From the NCBI GenBank assembly GCA_949357655.1, contig CASHTG010000012.1, positions 1,922,001 to 1,986,000 of the forward strand: a DNA stretch of 64,000 bases, given 5' to 3'. The notes below the pieces were generated by a model. That model worked only from the letters and a program-made list of their open reading frames with translations, ran no database searches and was not told the DNA's origin. Every line of letters begins with the position of its first letter. Within the stretch, counting starts at the first letter, position 1. The DNA comes from Parascedosporium putredinis (taxonomy: Eukaryota; Ascomycota; Sordariomycetes; Microascales; Microascaceae). Made by a program: the position numbers and the translations under genes. Positions 21,972 to 34,000 of the stretch are shown piece by piece.

Positions 21972-23413
21972 ATGGTTCGACCGGACCCGGCTTCGCGCTG
22001 GCTGGCGCGGAGCGTCACGCCGCTGGGTGGCCGATGCGATCGCGGACTCTCTCTAATCGCCGATTCCCTGCCCAACAGGCCCAAGAGGGCAACGGCACCT
22101 AGATTCGCAACCAAGGTGCCCTCGACATCACGGAGTGCGTCGACAGCTAGCGGAGCGCCGAGGCCGCGGCCGCGGACGGCCCTCTTCTTTCCCGGTATGT
22201 CACGGCCGCTCGCCGGGCCCTTCTCCTGCCTTTCCTATTTGGCCCCAATTCTCGGGAGTTGTCACAATAACTAACATGCGCGCCGGGGGTTGCTGTTACT
22301 CCCCGCCTGCCCCTCTCAGGTCAAGGTGTTCAGAAAGTAGGCATGCTCACGCCATGGCTTGAAGCCTTCCCTGCCACTACAAAACCTCTCGTCGAACAGA
22401 TTGACCACTGGATGGGTTACAAACTATCAGAAATAATACAAAGCGGAACGAATAAAACCCTGACGGCCACGTCGAACGCTCAGCCTGCCATTATGGCCAC
22501 CTCGATCCTTATCCTCCAAGTCCTTGAGAAAGAGTTCGGCTTTGATATACCCACGCGGGTTGACGTAACGCTCGGCCACTCCCTTGGCGAGTTCGCGGCG
22601 CTTGTAGCTGGGAGGTACATGGAGTTCGAAGACAGTCTATATGTCTGCACCAAGCGCGCCATCGCCATGGAAAAGGCGACGCAAAATGCAAAGGAGAGAT
22701 TTGGCGGCGAGTATGGCATGGTCGCTATCGTGACGGAACCGGAGTATCTTCTTGGCCTCATCGACGCCGTGAACGACTTTGTTCAGACCGACACTGCGGC
22801 AGCTAGAGCAAGGGGGAGGAGGTGGTCCCGAGCGAGCAGGTGCTGATTGCCAATATCAATTCAAAGAATCAGATCGTCCTCAGCGGCAGCATCGACAAAA
22901 TCCGAACCCTGGTGGCTCATGTCCGCAGATTCCTTGGCCACGATCCCCGTGCAGTGCGACTAAACAGCGACTCCCCTTCCACTGCCCAATTATGCAGCCT
23001 GCCATGACGGTCATGCAGAGGCTGCTAACAACCAAGAGCCGCGTACCAGGGCACGAAAGTCAAGATATAGTTACATTCCCTGGAGCCATCCCGTGCATCA
23101 GCAACGTCACAGCTCGACCTTTGGAAGCAAGCAAGAGGTTCAGGAGCTGTTAGCCAGGCAGACTGTGGAGACGGTGAGGTGGTGGGACAGCATTAAGTAT
23201 CTAGACCAAGAGTCGCGCGTGCGACGATGGATCGGCATCGGCCCCGGGAAAGTGGGCAGGAACTTGGTTGGTAAAGAGGTGGGCTTGCGAGGCAAGGACG
23301 TCGTCAAGGGTGCTGGTGTCTGGGCCATAACAGCGCCAGAAGACATTGAAGAGGTTTTGCGAGGCCTAGAGGAAACGGAAGGTGTTCTAGAGGATCCAGA
23401 GGAAGAGAGCTAG
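21972..23413 (+). CDS. MCT1: Mitochondrial malonyl-CoA:ACP transacylase (Mct1-like); three frame breaks
   Basis: Exon 1 is 21972-22194 and exon 2 is 22320-23413. The intron 22195-22319 has a GTATGT donor, an AACTAAC branch near 22269 and a CTCTCAG acceptor. Adding one base at each of the runs 22812-22816 (G), 22973-22976 (C) and 23120-23122 (T) gives 439 aa. The first ~70 residues are Arg/Ser/Ala-rich with few acids, a mitochondrial presequence. The acyltransferase core shows FFPGQGVQ across the splice junction, SNAQPAIMATS, and LGHSLGEFAAL with the nucleophile Ser. FHCPIMQPA carries the catalytic His; GIGPGKVGRNLV is near the end. It loads malonyl groups on mitochondrial ACP for octanoate/lipoate synthesis. 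No ketosynthase or other polyketide domain flanks it, so it is not part of a polyketide synthase. Confidence 0.93.
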
Positions 23414-24146
23414 GAAGCCGTTCCCAGCCGCCTCCAGAATGGCCCCCTCCCCTCAAATAAGCGACCAGCATACATTGACGGAATACTTCGTGTTTGATTA
23501 CTACATATAAGGGATACCTCTCCTGCCTAGAAGCAGGCGGGCAGATGTCGGCTTGAAGGCTGCAGCGACGCAGAGCGGCTCTGACGACCAATATCCTTCT
23601 TTCGGAGGTGGAGTTCGGTGGGTGGATTGGTCCGTCATCATTGACTGGCCTTTATGTTTTGTTTTAGCCTTTGGATGGGACCCGGATGGAATGCACTTCC
23701 TTTTGCTTACTTGTAAGACTATCTACTGTCGTAAAAGCGCTTGGGTTTGAAGACGAAGACAATAAAAACAGTCAATCAATCAGCATGCGATATCAATCAC
23801 CGTTGTCCTATACAGTTGGCTCACCCATACTTCCTGCAATGAGGCACAACCCCAAGCAGGTACGTCACCGTGCGCAAAGTGGAATCACACTGGTATTCCA
23901 CATCCTCCATTAAACACTGTGACCTTTTCGACCGCAGCTTGCAAAGGGCCAACTCCCCTCCAAGACCACACCCTTTTCCCAGCTCATCGATCCGCATCCG
24001 AGCCCTCGTGCAAGCAAACAACTCTGAAGCTTGCCTTGCCGAAACTCAACCTCTAAATAGCCTCATAGACGCAGAGAATTGACGATTATACGCCGTCCCG
24101 CAGTCATATCCTCACACAACCTCCCGCCCCGCCCCCACCGCCCAAC
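23414..24146. other. Intergenic region between transacylase and coatomer epsilon genes
   Basis: 3' flank of the transacylase and promoter/5' UTR of the coatomer gene. No coding signal. Confidence 0.5.
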
Positions 24147-25267
24147 ATGGACCCTTACTCGACCGAGAGCGAGCTCATCAATATTCAAAACCACTTCTAC
24201 CAGGGCCAATATGACGCCGTGATCGACTACGATACCAGCACCCTATCTCCCGAAAACCAAACCGCCGCCCAGGTCCTCATCCTGCGCGCCAAGCTCGGGA
24301 TTGGCGCCGTCGACGAGGTTGCTGCCGAAGTCAAGGGCGCCGCGGAACCGGAGCTAGCAGCCGTCGGCGCGCTCGCCGCATATGAGTTGGGCCAAACCGA
24401 GGCAGCCGTAGGAGTTGTGGAAAAGCTCGTAGAGTCGTCGAGCGACAACCCGGTGGTGCAAGTCCTTGGCGGTATTGTGCTGCAGAGGGCTGGTAAGAGC
24501 GAGGATGCGTTAAGCTTGCTGAGCAAGCACGAGGGTAACCGTAAGTTTCCTAGGCGATACGCTTTTCCCAACCTCGAAAAAGGCTCCAATACGTGAGATG
24601 GTCTTTGCTAATGCCGTACGTTGTGTTCCTATAGTGGAGGCCGCTGCTTCGATTGTTCAGATCCACCTCGCCCAGAATAGGAACGATCTCGCCTTGAAGG
24701 AGGTTACAAGCGCAAGGAGGTGGGCTCAAGATAGTCTCTTGGTGAATCTTGCCGAGTCTTGGGTCGGTCTTAGGCTGGTACGTTAGCCTCCTGGCAAGGG
24801 CAACAAAGTCATGCATAAGCAGAATCCTGTCATACTAACCCCATCGCATTTTAGGGAGGAGAGAGGTATCAGCAAGCCTTCTACGTATTCGAAGAACTTG
24901 CGCAAGCGCCGTCCACTTCTTCAACCAGATCCCTCGTCTCCCAGGCTGTGGCGGAGCTTCACCTTGGCAGAACCGAAGAGGCGGAATCCGCTCTCGAGCA
25001 GGCAGTCAAGTCGAATCCCAAGTACGCTGACGCGATTGCCAATTTGCTCGTTCTCGCCATTGTATCTGGGAAGGATCCCAAGGAGATTACAGAGTACGCA
25101 CCAACGACTACCCGTGTAACCCTTTTATTTCGTACAACGTGGCTAACGAGGATGGCGTCTACAGGAAACTTGTCCAGGCTGATCCCAAGCACAGCTTCCT
25201 AACGGATCTTCAAGAGAAGTCGGATCTGTTTGACAAGGCGGCCTCCAAGTACAGTGCCAAAGCGTGA
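24147..25267 (+). CDS. SEC28: Coatomer (COPI) subunit epsilon, 292 aa
   Basis: Four exons: 24147-24540, 24635-24777, 24855-25093 and 25165-25267. All introns are GT-AG, in phase, with no frame break (293 codons). The protein starts MDPYSTESELINIQNHFYQG and is a helical TPR-like solenoid throughout (for example VLRAKLGIG-type repeats, SLLVNLAESWVGLR, AVAELHLGRTEEAESALEQA). It ends in a short basic tail (SKYSAKA). Length and repeats match epsilon-COP. It joins alpha-COP in the outer cage of COPI vesicles for Golgi-to-ER and intra-Golgi transport. The absence of breaks in this long coding sequence is useful as a contrast to its neighbours. Confidence 0.95.
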
Positions 25268-25849
25268 TAAGGTGAAAACTTCTGGGGGCTATACGTCGGC
25301 GGGGTTTGGTGCAGGAGGGTGGGACCATAGAGAATTTACGACTACGGAGCATGATGAGAAAATTAAACGAACCTTTTTCTATCTTTATTACGCAGCGCAT
25401 CTTTCATCTTGACTGCCTATGAAGGGCCCTGCAGAATAATGATCTAGGCGCAGAAAGTGCGCAGACCCTCTGGATCATCGACATCCAGAACTAAAACTCT
25501 TTCTCAGCAAAAGTTGTGGAGAGGCATGCAAGTAGCATCAAAAATAGTCCCTTCCACCAAGCGCCAACATGAAACTCTGATAATTCTAAAATGAACAGAC
25601 GGTTAGGGTCTATTTGCTCCGATGCGTACAAGAAATCTCCCTTCTGCGTGGGGCTTAGGCTTCGACGACATAGTGTGCATGGGGACTTGGGGGATGTTGT
25701 AGCGGCAAAGCGCTCGTAGCCAGAAGAAATATAGTAGTACGTGTGACTTTGTAATGGTATATATATATATTTACAGGCATTCCATTGATGGATAAGTTGC
25801 AACCCAAGAAACAGGAAGCTTACGAATAAAGAGAAAGGGTGGGTGGGAG
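25268..25849. other. Convergent 3' flanks
   Basis: Between coatomer epsilon (+) and the HAD hydrolase (-). It has a TATATATATAT tract near 25760 and A/T-rich 3' UTR-like sequence; no gene seen. Confidence 0.5.
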
Positions 25850-26879
25850 TTATATCCTAGCTTTTACAGGACCTGTCCTCATTTGCATGGGGACCTTGGG
25901 ATGGGCTCCGGCAAGCTTCAGTCCTGTCACGGACTCGAGTTGATCAACGGCCTCGTAGGCCCTGCCAAGGTTAACCTTGAAGGTATTGAAGCCAAACTGG
26001 CTCGCGGCCTTGAGATTCTCGCCAATGTCGTCGAAGAAAAGCACATCACTAGCCTCAATATTTCCTTCCCAGCGCCATTTCTTCGACCGCTCGCTCCCGC
26101 GTTGCTTGCTCGCAAATTCGTTGGCGGTGCGGAGGGCGAGGTCGTAGATCTCGCGACTGGGCTTTCTCAGACCCACGTGGGCTGATGAGATAAAAAAGTC
26201 AAAGGTGGTCCGGATGGGATCCTGGGAGAAGGTTCTGTAATCCTTGTGGGTGGGTGGGAAGATGACGGTGTTGCTGAGGGCGCCGATGATGTACTCGCCG
26301 CTGGCCTTGAGGGCCTGCAGCGCGGGGAACATCCACGGGTCAGGAGTCTTGGAAATAGACATCATTTCGTGGAATAGCCAGTTAGAATCGACACTTGGCA
26401 AAGGAGGAACCTCTTTCGGCAGCTTGGGGTCCTTGGCTTGCTGTGCCTGGTAGAACGCTTCCCATCTGCCCTGGTCATGCAGATCCTCCTGGAAGCCGGC
26501 GAAGAAGGCCTCATCCATGGCTATGTGGCCCCTCTCAAGGCGGTGCCAGGAACCGTTGGGGGAGGTCTTGGAGATGGAGTAATTTACCCAGCCCGGGGGA
26601 TCCCAAGCTGAAGCTCATACTCAAGGATGGCTTGGAAGGGAGAAAGAACCTGTGTTCGTCATTTAGCCATCGCTCACGTACGACGCCCTTGTTTTCTTTA
26701 AAATCCCAGAGTAATCCCCATGAGGAGTTCGAAGATCAAGGGACCTGTCCTGGTGAGCCAACACTTACACAAACCCCACCAACATCGAAAAGGAGAACCT
26801 TGGGCTTCTTGGTGGCAGCCATCTCTGCGTTCACGAGCTCTAGAACTTGGTCGACGTTGGCGTAGTCGTCAGGGTTCAT
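25850..26879 (-). CDS. HAD-superfamily hydrolase (YihX/epoxide-hydrolase-N-type); one frame break
   Basis: Exon 1 is 26879-26769 and exon 2 is 26649-25850, split by an intron 26768-26650 (GTAAGT...ACAG). Adding one base at the G run 26595-26599 gives 303 aa. Motif I is KVLLFDVGGVC, where the usual second Asp is Gly, as in the YihX/ACAD10-like group. Motif II is GALSNT, motif III LRKPSREIY and motif IV VLFFDDIGENLKAA. The cap segment includes PPGWVNYSI and the ERGHIAMDEAFF helix. It is probably a cytosolic phosphatase acting on a small sugar- or lipid-phosphate; the substrate cannot be read off. The start could instead be the in-frame Met at 26822. The gene diverges from ribosomal protein L5. 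Confidence 0.85.
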
Positions 26880-27449
26880 TGATGTCTAGAGGGAGGATTA
26901 CGTCGTACTGGTCTACAATTAGAAGGAAGCGAAACACGCCACTCAAATAGTTATATTCTTTTATCATCCTCATAGGGCGTTCCCCGGGCCGTTTCCGGGG
27001 AACGAGGAACACTGCACTTAACTCCGGCTCTCGATCTGCCTCGGCATCTTCCCGATTGGAGCCTCTGTGACGAGCTGAGTCTTGGTCTGGGAGATGACTA
27101 ATCAAACAATCTCTGCCCCTCCATCGCCCTTACAAACTAATCCCTGGCTGGCCTTATCGATAAGATAATTTCCCCACTGACCCGAGACAGTGCTAGTCCT
27201 GGCCAACTTGGACTCGAACTCCTCCTCCACTACCAGTGATGTGGTGCAGCAAATCAAGGAGTCACGTGCACGTCCCCGACCGTGGTGCCTGTCTAGCTTC
27301 TGAGAGCCCCACCAAAAATTTAGGGCAATTGTGTGGGAAAATAGGTCCCTCCACAGAAATTTCGAGGAACTGGGAATTCTCAACCTTCACACATCCAAAA
27401 CCGACAAGACAAGAGTACAGCTGAGCAACCGCCAGCCAAATCCGTCACA
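26880..27449. promoter_or_regulatory. Divergent promoter of the HAD hydrolase and ribosomal protein L5 genes
   Basis: 570 bases between the two outward-facing starts. It contains a perfect CACGTG E-box at 27263-27268 inside TCACGTGCACG, about 180 bases before the L5 ATG. E-box-like sites occur in many promoters, so its role is unproven. No gene seen. Confidence 0.5.
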
Positions 27450-28665
27450 ATGGTAAGCTCATGATGATTGCGATCCTGGTTTTCGGACTAGGAAAGCAAT
27501 GCGGCCTGGCAGAAATGCCTCATCGCACCCTCTATACAATTCGAGAATTGGATATCCTCGTCGAGTCTTTGCAAGATGCTTCGGATTGGGGGTAATCCAA
27601 AATGTCTGAAGCGCAAATTGCTGACTCGTGTGTTTTTTCTCTGGAATAGCCTTTCCACAAGTTGGTGAAGAACAGCGCTTACTACAGGTGAGTTTCCCCT
27701 ACAGGCGGGACAGCATCAAAGTCGTCGCAATGGCGTGGCGAGCCCTTGGATCGTTCCCCATGATCTCAGAAGCTAATCATTTCTTTTTCTCTGTCCACAG
27801 CCGCTACCAGACCAAGTACAAGCGCAGACGGCAAGGAAAGACCGACTACTACGCCCGTAAGCGACTTATCACCCAGGCCAAGAACAAGTACGGTGCTCCC
27901 AAGTACCGACTTGTCGTTCGCTTCACCAACCGCGACATCATCCTCCAGGTTGTCTCTTCCGAGATCACCGGTGATAAGGTCCTCGCCTCTGCCTACTCCC
28001 ACGAGCTCCCTGCTTACGGCATTGAGCATGGTCTCACCAACTGGGCTGCTGCCTACGCCACTGGCCTCTTGATCGCTCGCCGCGTTCTCAAGAAGGTTGG
28101 TCTCGACGAGACCTTCACCGGTGTTGAGGAGGCCGATGGCGAGTTCACCCTCACCGAGGCTGCCGAGACTGATGATGGAGAGCGCCGTCCTTTCAAGTGC
28201 TTCCTCGATGTCGGTCTTCACCGCACTTCCACTGGTGCCCGTGTTTTCGGTGCCATGAAGGGTGCCTCCGATGGCGGTCTCTTCGTCCCCCACTCCGAGA
28301 AGCGTTTCCCCGGTTACGATATGGAGAGCAAGGAGCTCGACGCTGAGGTCCTCCGCAAGTACATCTTTGGCGGTCACGTCGCTGAGTACATGGAGACTCT
28401 CGCCGATGACGATGAGGAGCGCTACAAGAGCCAGTTCCAGAAGTACATCGATGATGATATTGATGCCGAGGGTATCGAGGACCTCTACACTGAGGCCCAC
28501 AAGGCCATCCGCGAAGACCCCTTCAAGAAGGTCGAGAGCAAGGGCCCCAAGAAGAGCAGGGAGGAGTGGAAGGCCGAGTCCAAGAAGTACAAGGCCAAGA
28601 AGCTCACTTACGAGCAGCGCAAGGAGGGCGTCCAGAAGAGGATCGCCGAGTACCGCGATGCCTAA
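27450..28665 (+). CDS. RPL5: 60S ribosomal protein L5 (uL18), 301 aa
   Basis: Three exons: 27450-27452 (just the ATG), 27650-27687 (38 bases) and 27801-28665. The introns begin GTAAGC and GTGAGT and end AATAG and CACAG. The layout of an ATG-only first exon plus a tiny second exon is common in fungal ribosomal protein genes and hides the true start. The correct N-terminus reads PFHKLVKNSAYYSRYQTKYK. Conserved parts include RRRQGKTDYYARKRL, YGAPKYRLVVRFTN, AYGIEHGLTNWAAAYATGLL and FKCFLDVGLHRTSTGARVFG. The C-terminus is a lysine-rich helix. uL18 binds 5S rRNA and, with uL11/uL5 partners, forms the 5S RNP of the large subunit. Frame intact (302 codons), with strong C-ending codon bias expected for a highly expressed gene. 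Confidence 0.97.
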
Positions 28666-31090
28666 GTGTTTTCATAAAATTATGTTGGGGGCTCCGGTTG
28701 GAGGTGAAAAAATCACAGTGGCATGGAACAGGGTTTTCTCTCTTGGTCAGGAGTTTAAGAGGTTTTAGCATGACTTTCACGACGACAAATTGAGCGCGTC
28801 CACATGATCAAATCCGAACTGAACTTCCATGACCCTATTAGCCCCTATTAGCCCTTCATTTGCCTGTGGGAAGGAGAGACAATGCCGAGTCTGATTAGCA
28901 TCCTGTATCAATATCGGAGTGTCAGGCGCTCGCCCTTTCGTAGCATCGGCCGCAACACTGCACCAGTTCGGTTGGGAGATTCGCCAACGTGCGCTCTTAT
29001 AGTGTTGATATGCGCGAATCAATCATAGTGCGATTGGCGATTCTGCCTTCCGATATCGTGATTTTCAGTTTCCCTTCGCCTTCCGTTCCCAAGCCCACCA
29101 CTCTAATGGCCGACCATGGCTTTGCCCGGGGAATGTTGAGTACATGTAGGGACTGGGGAATGTGGAGCGTGTGGAGATGTGTTTAGACAAACGGGTTGAA
29201 CCGGCTAACTGAACTTTACGAACCAGGAAAATGCAAGGGGAAAAAGAGTATTTGCGATGACGCGAGTGAGATTACCAAGCCCGCAAAACAGCTTTCAAAG
29301 CGTCTAGAAACGGGGGTTGCAAGAATCCCGGAAACTCCGACGGGGCCAAGCTAAGCCAGGCCAAGGGCAAAGGAAAGGGCGGAGGAAAGGGTAAGGGCCA
29401 GAGGGGAAGGGGAAAATCGCCCCCGAGGCCATTCGAGGACAAGTACCAGCACGGATTATGTTCGTAGTGGGATCGGATCGAGGGCAAGGGTAATAATCTC
29501 CAAGTGGAGCCGAAGCCCGCTTTGGAAGACCGCCCACTCAGAATTTTATAAATGACTAATTGCACCGCTGTAGATGACATCATGAAATCAGCATGGTTGG
29601 CGACGAGTGATGAAGGGGAAGGTTGATAACACAATTGGGAGCGTGCACACAGTGCTGAGGGTCTGCCGTTGCAGGGCCTGGTCAGGGCTGGTGGATGAAA
29701 TAGATGGGATGGGCAGACAACGACTTCGGCATTGATCAAACAAAGCCTGTGGGTCATGGTCGTGGTCGGCAATGGTTTGGCCGGAGATCCGCAAGCAAGC
29801 ACTGCACCCGTCCTCAGCACAGTAGCCGATTGTTGAGAGAGGGCTCGGAATTACGAATTAGTTCTTCGCAGCAGCAGCAGAGAGTGTTGAGTTGAGGGCA
29901 AGAAGAATGTGGCAACGAACACCAACACGTCTCGATATGCAGCGACTGAGACGGGGCAATTCATTGATTATTTCACTGATTGGCTAGGTGCATCAATGAT
30001 AATGATGGCAATAGATCCAGACATACAGTGTCTGGGCTGCGCTGTGATGGGCAAACAAGAAGAGCCGGTAGGCTCCATATGGTCAGGGCTAACGGACCGG
30101 GAGAGAGCACTTGTGTGCTCTGCATTCTCAGGGCTGGTGAGGATCAATCAATTCCACCTAATGTTGGCACTGACGTGCTAGGCTGTGCGACGGCTCTGGA
30201 GAAAGTCGTCAACGGTTACGGGTTCAATGTTCAGATCAATTGATTCAGTGCGGGATTCAATCCCGCCTTCTCCCTTCTCAACTCAAATGGTTCAATGGGG
30301 TAATAGTGTCTTGTCCATTGGATCATCATCAAGTAGTCGGCCAATTATCAAGGGTCAGAATGGTTGCAGGGGCCATGGAGCGATTGGCCTGCAGCGTGCG
30401 GGCTCCACCGAGGCAAGTCAATCAACGCCATTTCCCACGTTGTTCAGTGGGTAACAAGAGCAGCTAATTGGCACTACGACCTAGTGGACGTATTGGTCCA
30501 GTGGTATTGAGTTGATGGTACTCAAGGGTCAAGTCCGCCCGCCCCAAGTCCAACCTCCATCAAAATCCACAGCCGAGATACTTCGTGCTCCAGCCCGCCC
30601 ACCTGCCCACCATCATTGATCCATGAAGTTCTTCTCCATCCCATCTGGTTCCTCTAATCTCCTTTATCTCCTCCCACTCGGGTCCCCATCCTTGCCTATG
30701 CGTCCAACCTCGCGATCCAGCTGACATCAGCGCCCGTCCTTCTCCGAGCTTCACGATCTTGGAAATATCGCCTTCGCCCCTCCTCTTTCTCCTTTCCACC
30801 CACCCACCTCACGCTTGATCTTGCATTTCGTAGCCTCAGTTCAACCCCGAGACTCCCTTAGCACCATCTTGGCTCAATTCCTGGAGTCCTGCGACTGGAC
30901 TTGGTGAGCTGAGGCAAGCTTTTCCTTGCCGCACGAGACAACCGAAAATCCTCTCCACCAAATTCAGTGATGGCTATGGTGGCTCTCCAATAATAGTTCT
31001 TCGCCGCACGCAAGAAGACACACGCGCACTCCTCTTCCACCTCCTACCTCTCGCCTTTCACTCTCCTCTCATCGCCATCTCTTTGTCAAC
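28666..31090. other. Gene-poor region upstream of the LRR gene
   Basis: No supported gene. A small direct repeat CTATTAGCCC occurs twice near 28833-28855. The last 500 bases, pyrimidine-rich near 31030-31080, should be promoter and leader of the LRR gene. Confidence 0.45.
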
Positions 31091-34000
31091 ATGGAGAGTG
31101 CACACGAAGTTGACGTCAGTTGGATGGCTCAGGGACCATCGAAGGGTAAGTCCACTTTACCTTAGGACTTTTTTTCTTGGTCTCCTTACAAGGGTTGTTT
31201 GCGATGTCGGTGTCGAGGCCAGCACTTTCGGCTTCTTTTCTTTCGGCATGATATCCGTCTGCCGGGTCTCTCCGACTTACTTTTTTCCTTTCTTTGCCCG
31301 ACACGATCTCTAAAGCGACTGCCGCGCCCCAGGACGGCCGAATATTTACTGACTTCTAATTCATTATAGACAAGGGTGCAAAGTCTCTTGCATCGACAAC
31401 AACGACTCCGAAAAGTGCGCCACGAACCACACCCCAGCCCCGTCAACCTATCGGCACACCACTTCCTCCGACCACCACAACTGCGACAACCACAACGCCA
31501 ATTGCTGCTCAACAAGTGCCTAGCCCTCCCACATCTCCAAACGTCAATGGAACCACTGCGACCGCTACGGCAACCGCCCCCGCCCCATCCCGGCAAGCCA
31601 GTCCAGGCTGAGCCGGAGCAATTCCGTGGATCGCCAAGGAACACCACCCCTCGGTACATCTCCCCAGCGCCGGCCTTCTTGGTTCACCAACATCTCCTCT
31701 AAATTCTCAGGCGCTTCGCCCGCCACGCCTCAAGTCGCACCCGTACCAGAAAACCAACCCCTACCTCAATCTAAACCCCCGCCAATCGAACCGCCGTCCT
31801 GGCGCATGGTGGACGAAACGACGGCGCTGCCCCGTATACACCCGCCCCGCCCCGTGCCAACTCCAGCAGTAATCTCTTGGGCATCTTTCGACGCCTCTCG
31901 TCGGGCGCGGGAAGCTTAGGACATGCCACGAGAGGAAATCACGGCCTAGTCGAGCGGCGGACCTTGAACGTACACGACGGCCGCGAAAGATGCGCCATCT
32001 CGGAACTAAACCAAGCCAAACTAAGGAGGGTAGCATTCTGCGTTGACGTCGAGATTGCGCCCCAACCTAAATATCTCGAGGAAAACTCGAAGAAGAAGAG
32101 ATGGGATAGAAAAACGGCGCGCCGGACAAGAATGGCGTTGCATCATCTTCGGAGACGAGCGCCAACACCCTAGAACCTGGCTTGAGTGAGGCCAAATCCG
32201 CACCCGAGGTGGCTACGGAACCCGCCCCTGTCAAGAAGAAAAAGGAGAAGAAAAAGAAGAGCGAGGAGGAACGCAAGGCGAGAAAAGAGAAGAAGAGGAA
32301 ATTGGCCGAGGCGAACGGCACTATCCCCATGGAAATCCATCGGTCAAGTAGCGATTCATCGTTGGATACGGCTGCCGCTTCGGGTGCTGCGACACCTAGA
32401 ACCTCAAGCTTCCCACGACGAATCCCGTGAGAATATACAGGCGGTGCTGCCAGCTTCGAGAAACACCCATCTTGAAGAAAATCACCGAGCAGCTCTCTGA
32501 TGCGACTAATTGCTCAGCAGAGACCGGTATCGTAGGGAAACTAGATCTGTCGGGATATTGGATGCAGCTCCCAGATCTTATCACCCTAGGCGACTACCTA
32601 GCTGTCGTGCCCGTAAGAGAGGTGTTTCTCGAAGGCTGTGGCCTGACCGACGAAGGCCTTCGCGTCGTGCTAGCCGGCTTGCTGGCCGCGAAGAAGCCGG
32701 ACTCCAAAGGTCTCGGTACGCTAATTACACGGACCATTCCGTGCAAGGGGGCGTGATCGAACGCCTCGTCTTGAAGAATAACAAGATCGGTCCGGAGGGT
32801 TGGAGGCATGTATGCCTCTTTTTATACCTGGCCCGATCACTAAAATTTCTTGACCTTTCCGGAATTCCCTTCCCCAGCCCGCCTAAATCGCCCGTGCAGA
32901 ATGGCGTCGCAATCTCCCCTACCCAAGGCTCCTTGTCAGCCGACACCGCATACCTCCTATCCAGGTCCCTCGGTGAGCGCTTAGCTGGCTCGGATCTCGA
33001 GCTCCTTAACCTTGGAGAAACAAGCCCTGCGCCACAACAACTCGGTGTCATCATTGATGGCGCTATCAGTTGTGGTCTTCGGAGGCTAGGTCTAGCGCGC
33101 AACGATATCTCCGAGGAAGGCGTTGCGCATGTCGCCAGATATCTAGAGGGCGGCAAATGCGAGGGACTTGACCTTTGTGGCAACAATCTCCGCGACCATA
33201 TTGATACCCTTGCGAGCGCCATCGGTGAAGGCCATAAGCTCTGGGCGCTGAGCCTGGCTGACTGCAACCTCGCTCCTGCAGCCGTCTGCAGAATATTCCC
33301 CTCTTCTCAAGCTCGGGGACTTCCGCTTTATTGATTTATCACACAATCAAGATTTGTTCAATAGCGAGACAAAGGCCATGCAGGCACTGCGGAGGTTCGT
33401 CAAACCCCAGGTCCCACCTCAGCAGGCGAGAAAAACGCCGAGAAGAACGCTTACTAACTTGAACACGTACTAGATACTTGCCCAAGATGCCATACCTCAA
33501 ACGAATCCACCTCGCTGACGTCTCCATGACGTCTGAACAAGCAATCGCGCTGGCGGAAGTTTTGCCCGAAGTTCCCCAGCTAGCCCATATCAGCCTGCAA
33601 GACAATCCGGAACTCGCCAAGCTCGCGGACGCCCGAACCGAAGAAGCCCAGGAAGAGGCTTGTGCGCTATACGCCTCGCTCCTAGCCGCGGTGCGCGTGT
33701 CCAAGACCCTCGTCTCGGTAGAAATCGACGTTCCCTCTGAAGAATCCAGTGAGGTGGTCAAAGCCCTTGCGAAGCAGGTGGTTGCCTACAGCTTACGCAA
33801 TATGGAACGCCTTCAAGTAGGCGACCTTGAAGACGCAGGGATCACTGAAGCCACCGTACCGTATCCTGATGTGTTGGCCCATCTCGTCGGACGAGAGGAG
33901 ACTGGCTCCGGCGAGTTGGACGCGTTGGCGGATACTGCGCCCGACGATGACTACGTCATTGGTGGTACAGGTGTGGTCAAGGCCCTCGCGTGCTGCCTTG

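Noticed and set aside
21972..23413. Acyltransferase domain as part of a polyketide synthase
   Set aside because: It stands alone with a mitochondrial presequence and its own stop; no ketosynthase, dehydratase or tailoring genes lie nearby, so Mct1 is the better call.
27461..27609. C/D-box snoRNA in the first intron of ribosomal protein L5
   Set aside because: An ATGATGA and a CTGA are present, but they are about 145 bases apart and no terminal stem pairs beside them, so the support is too weak.
27766..28500. 244-codon antisense frame opposite ribosomal protein L5
   Set aside because: It is the mirror of a strongly codon-biased gene, which commonly leaves the antisense strand open; the L5 identity of the plus strand is certain.
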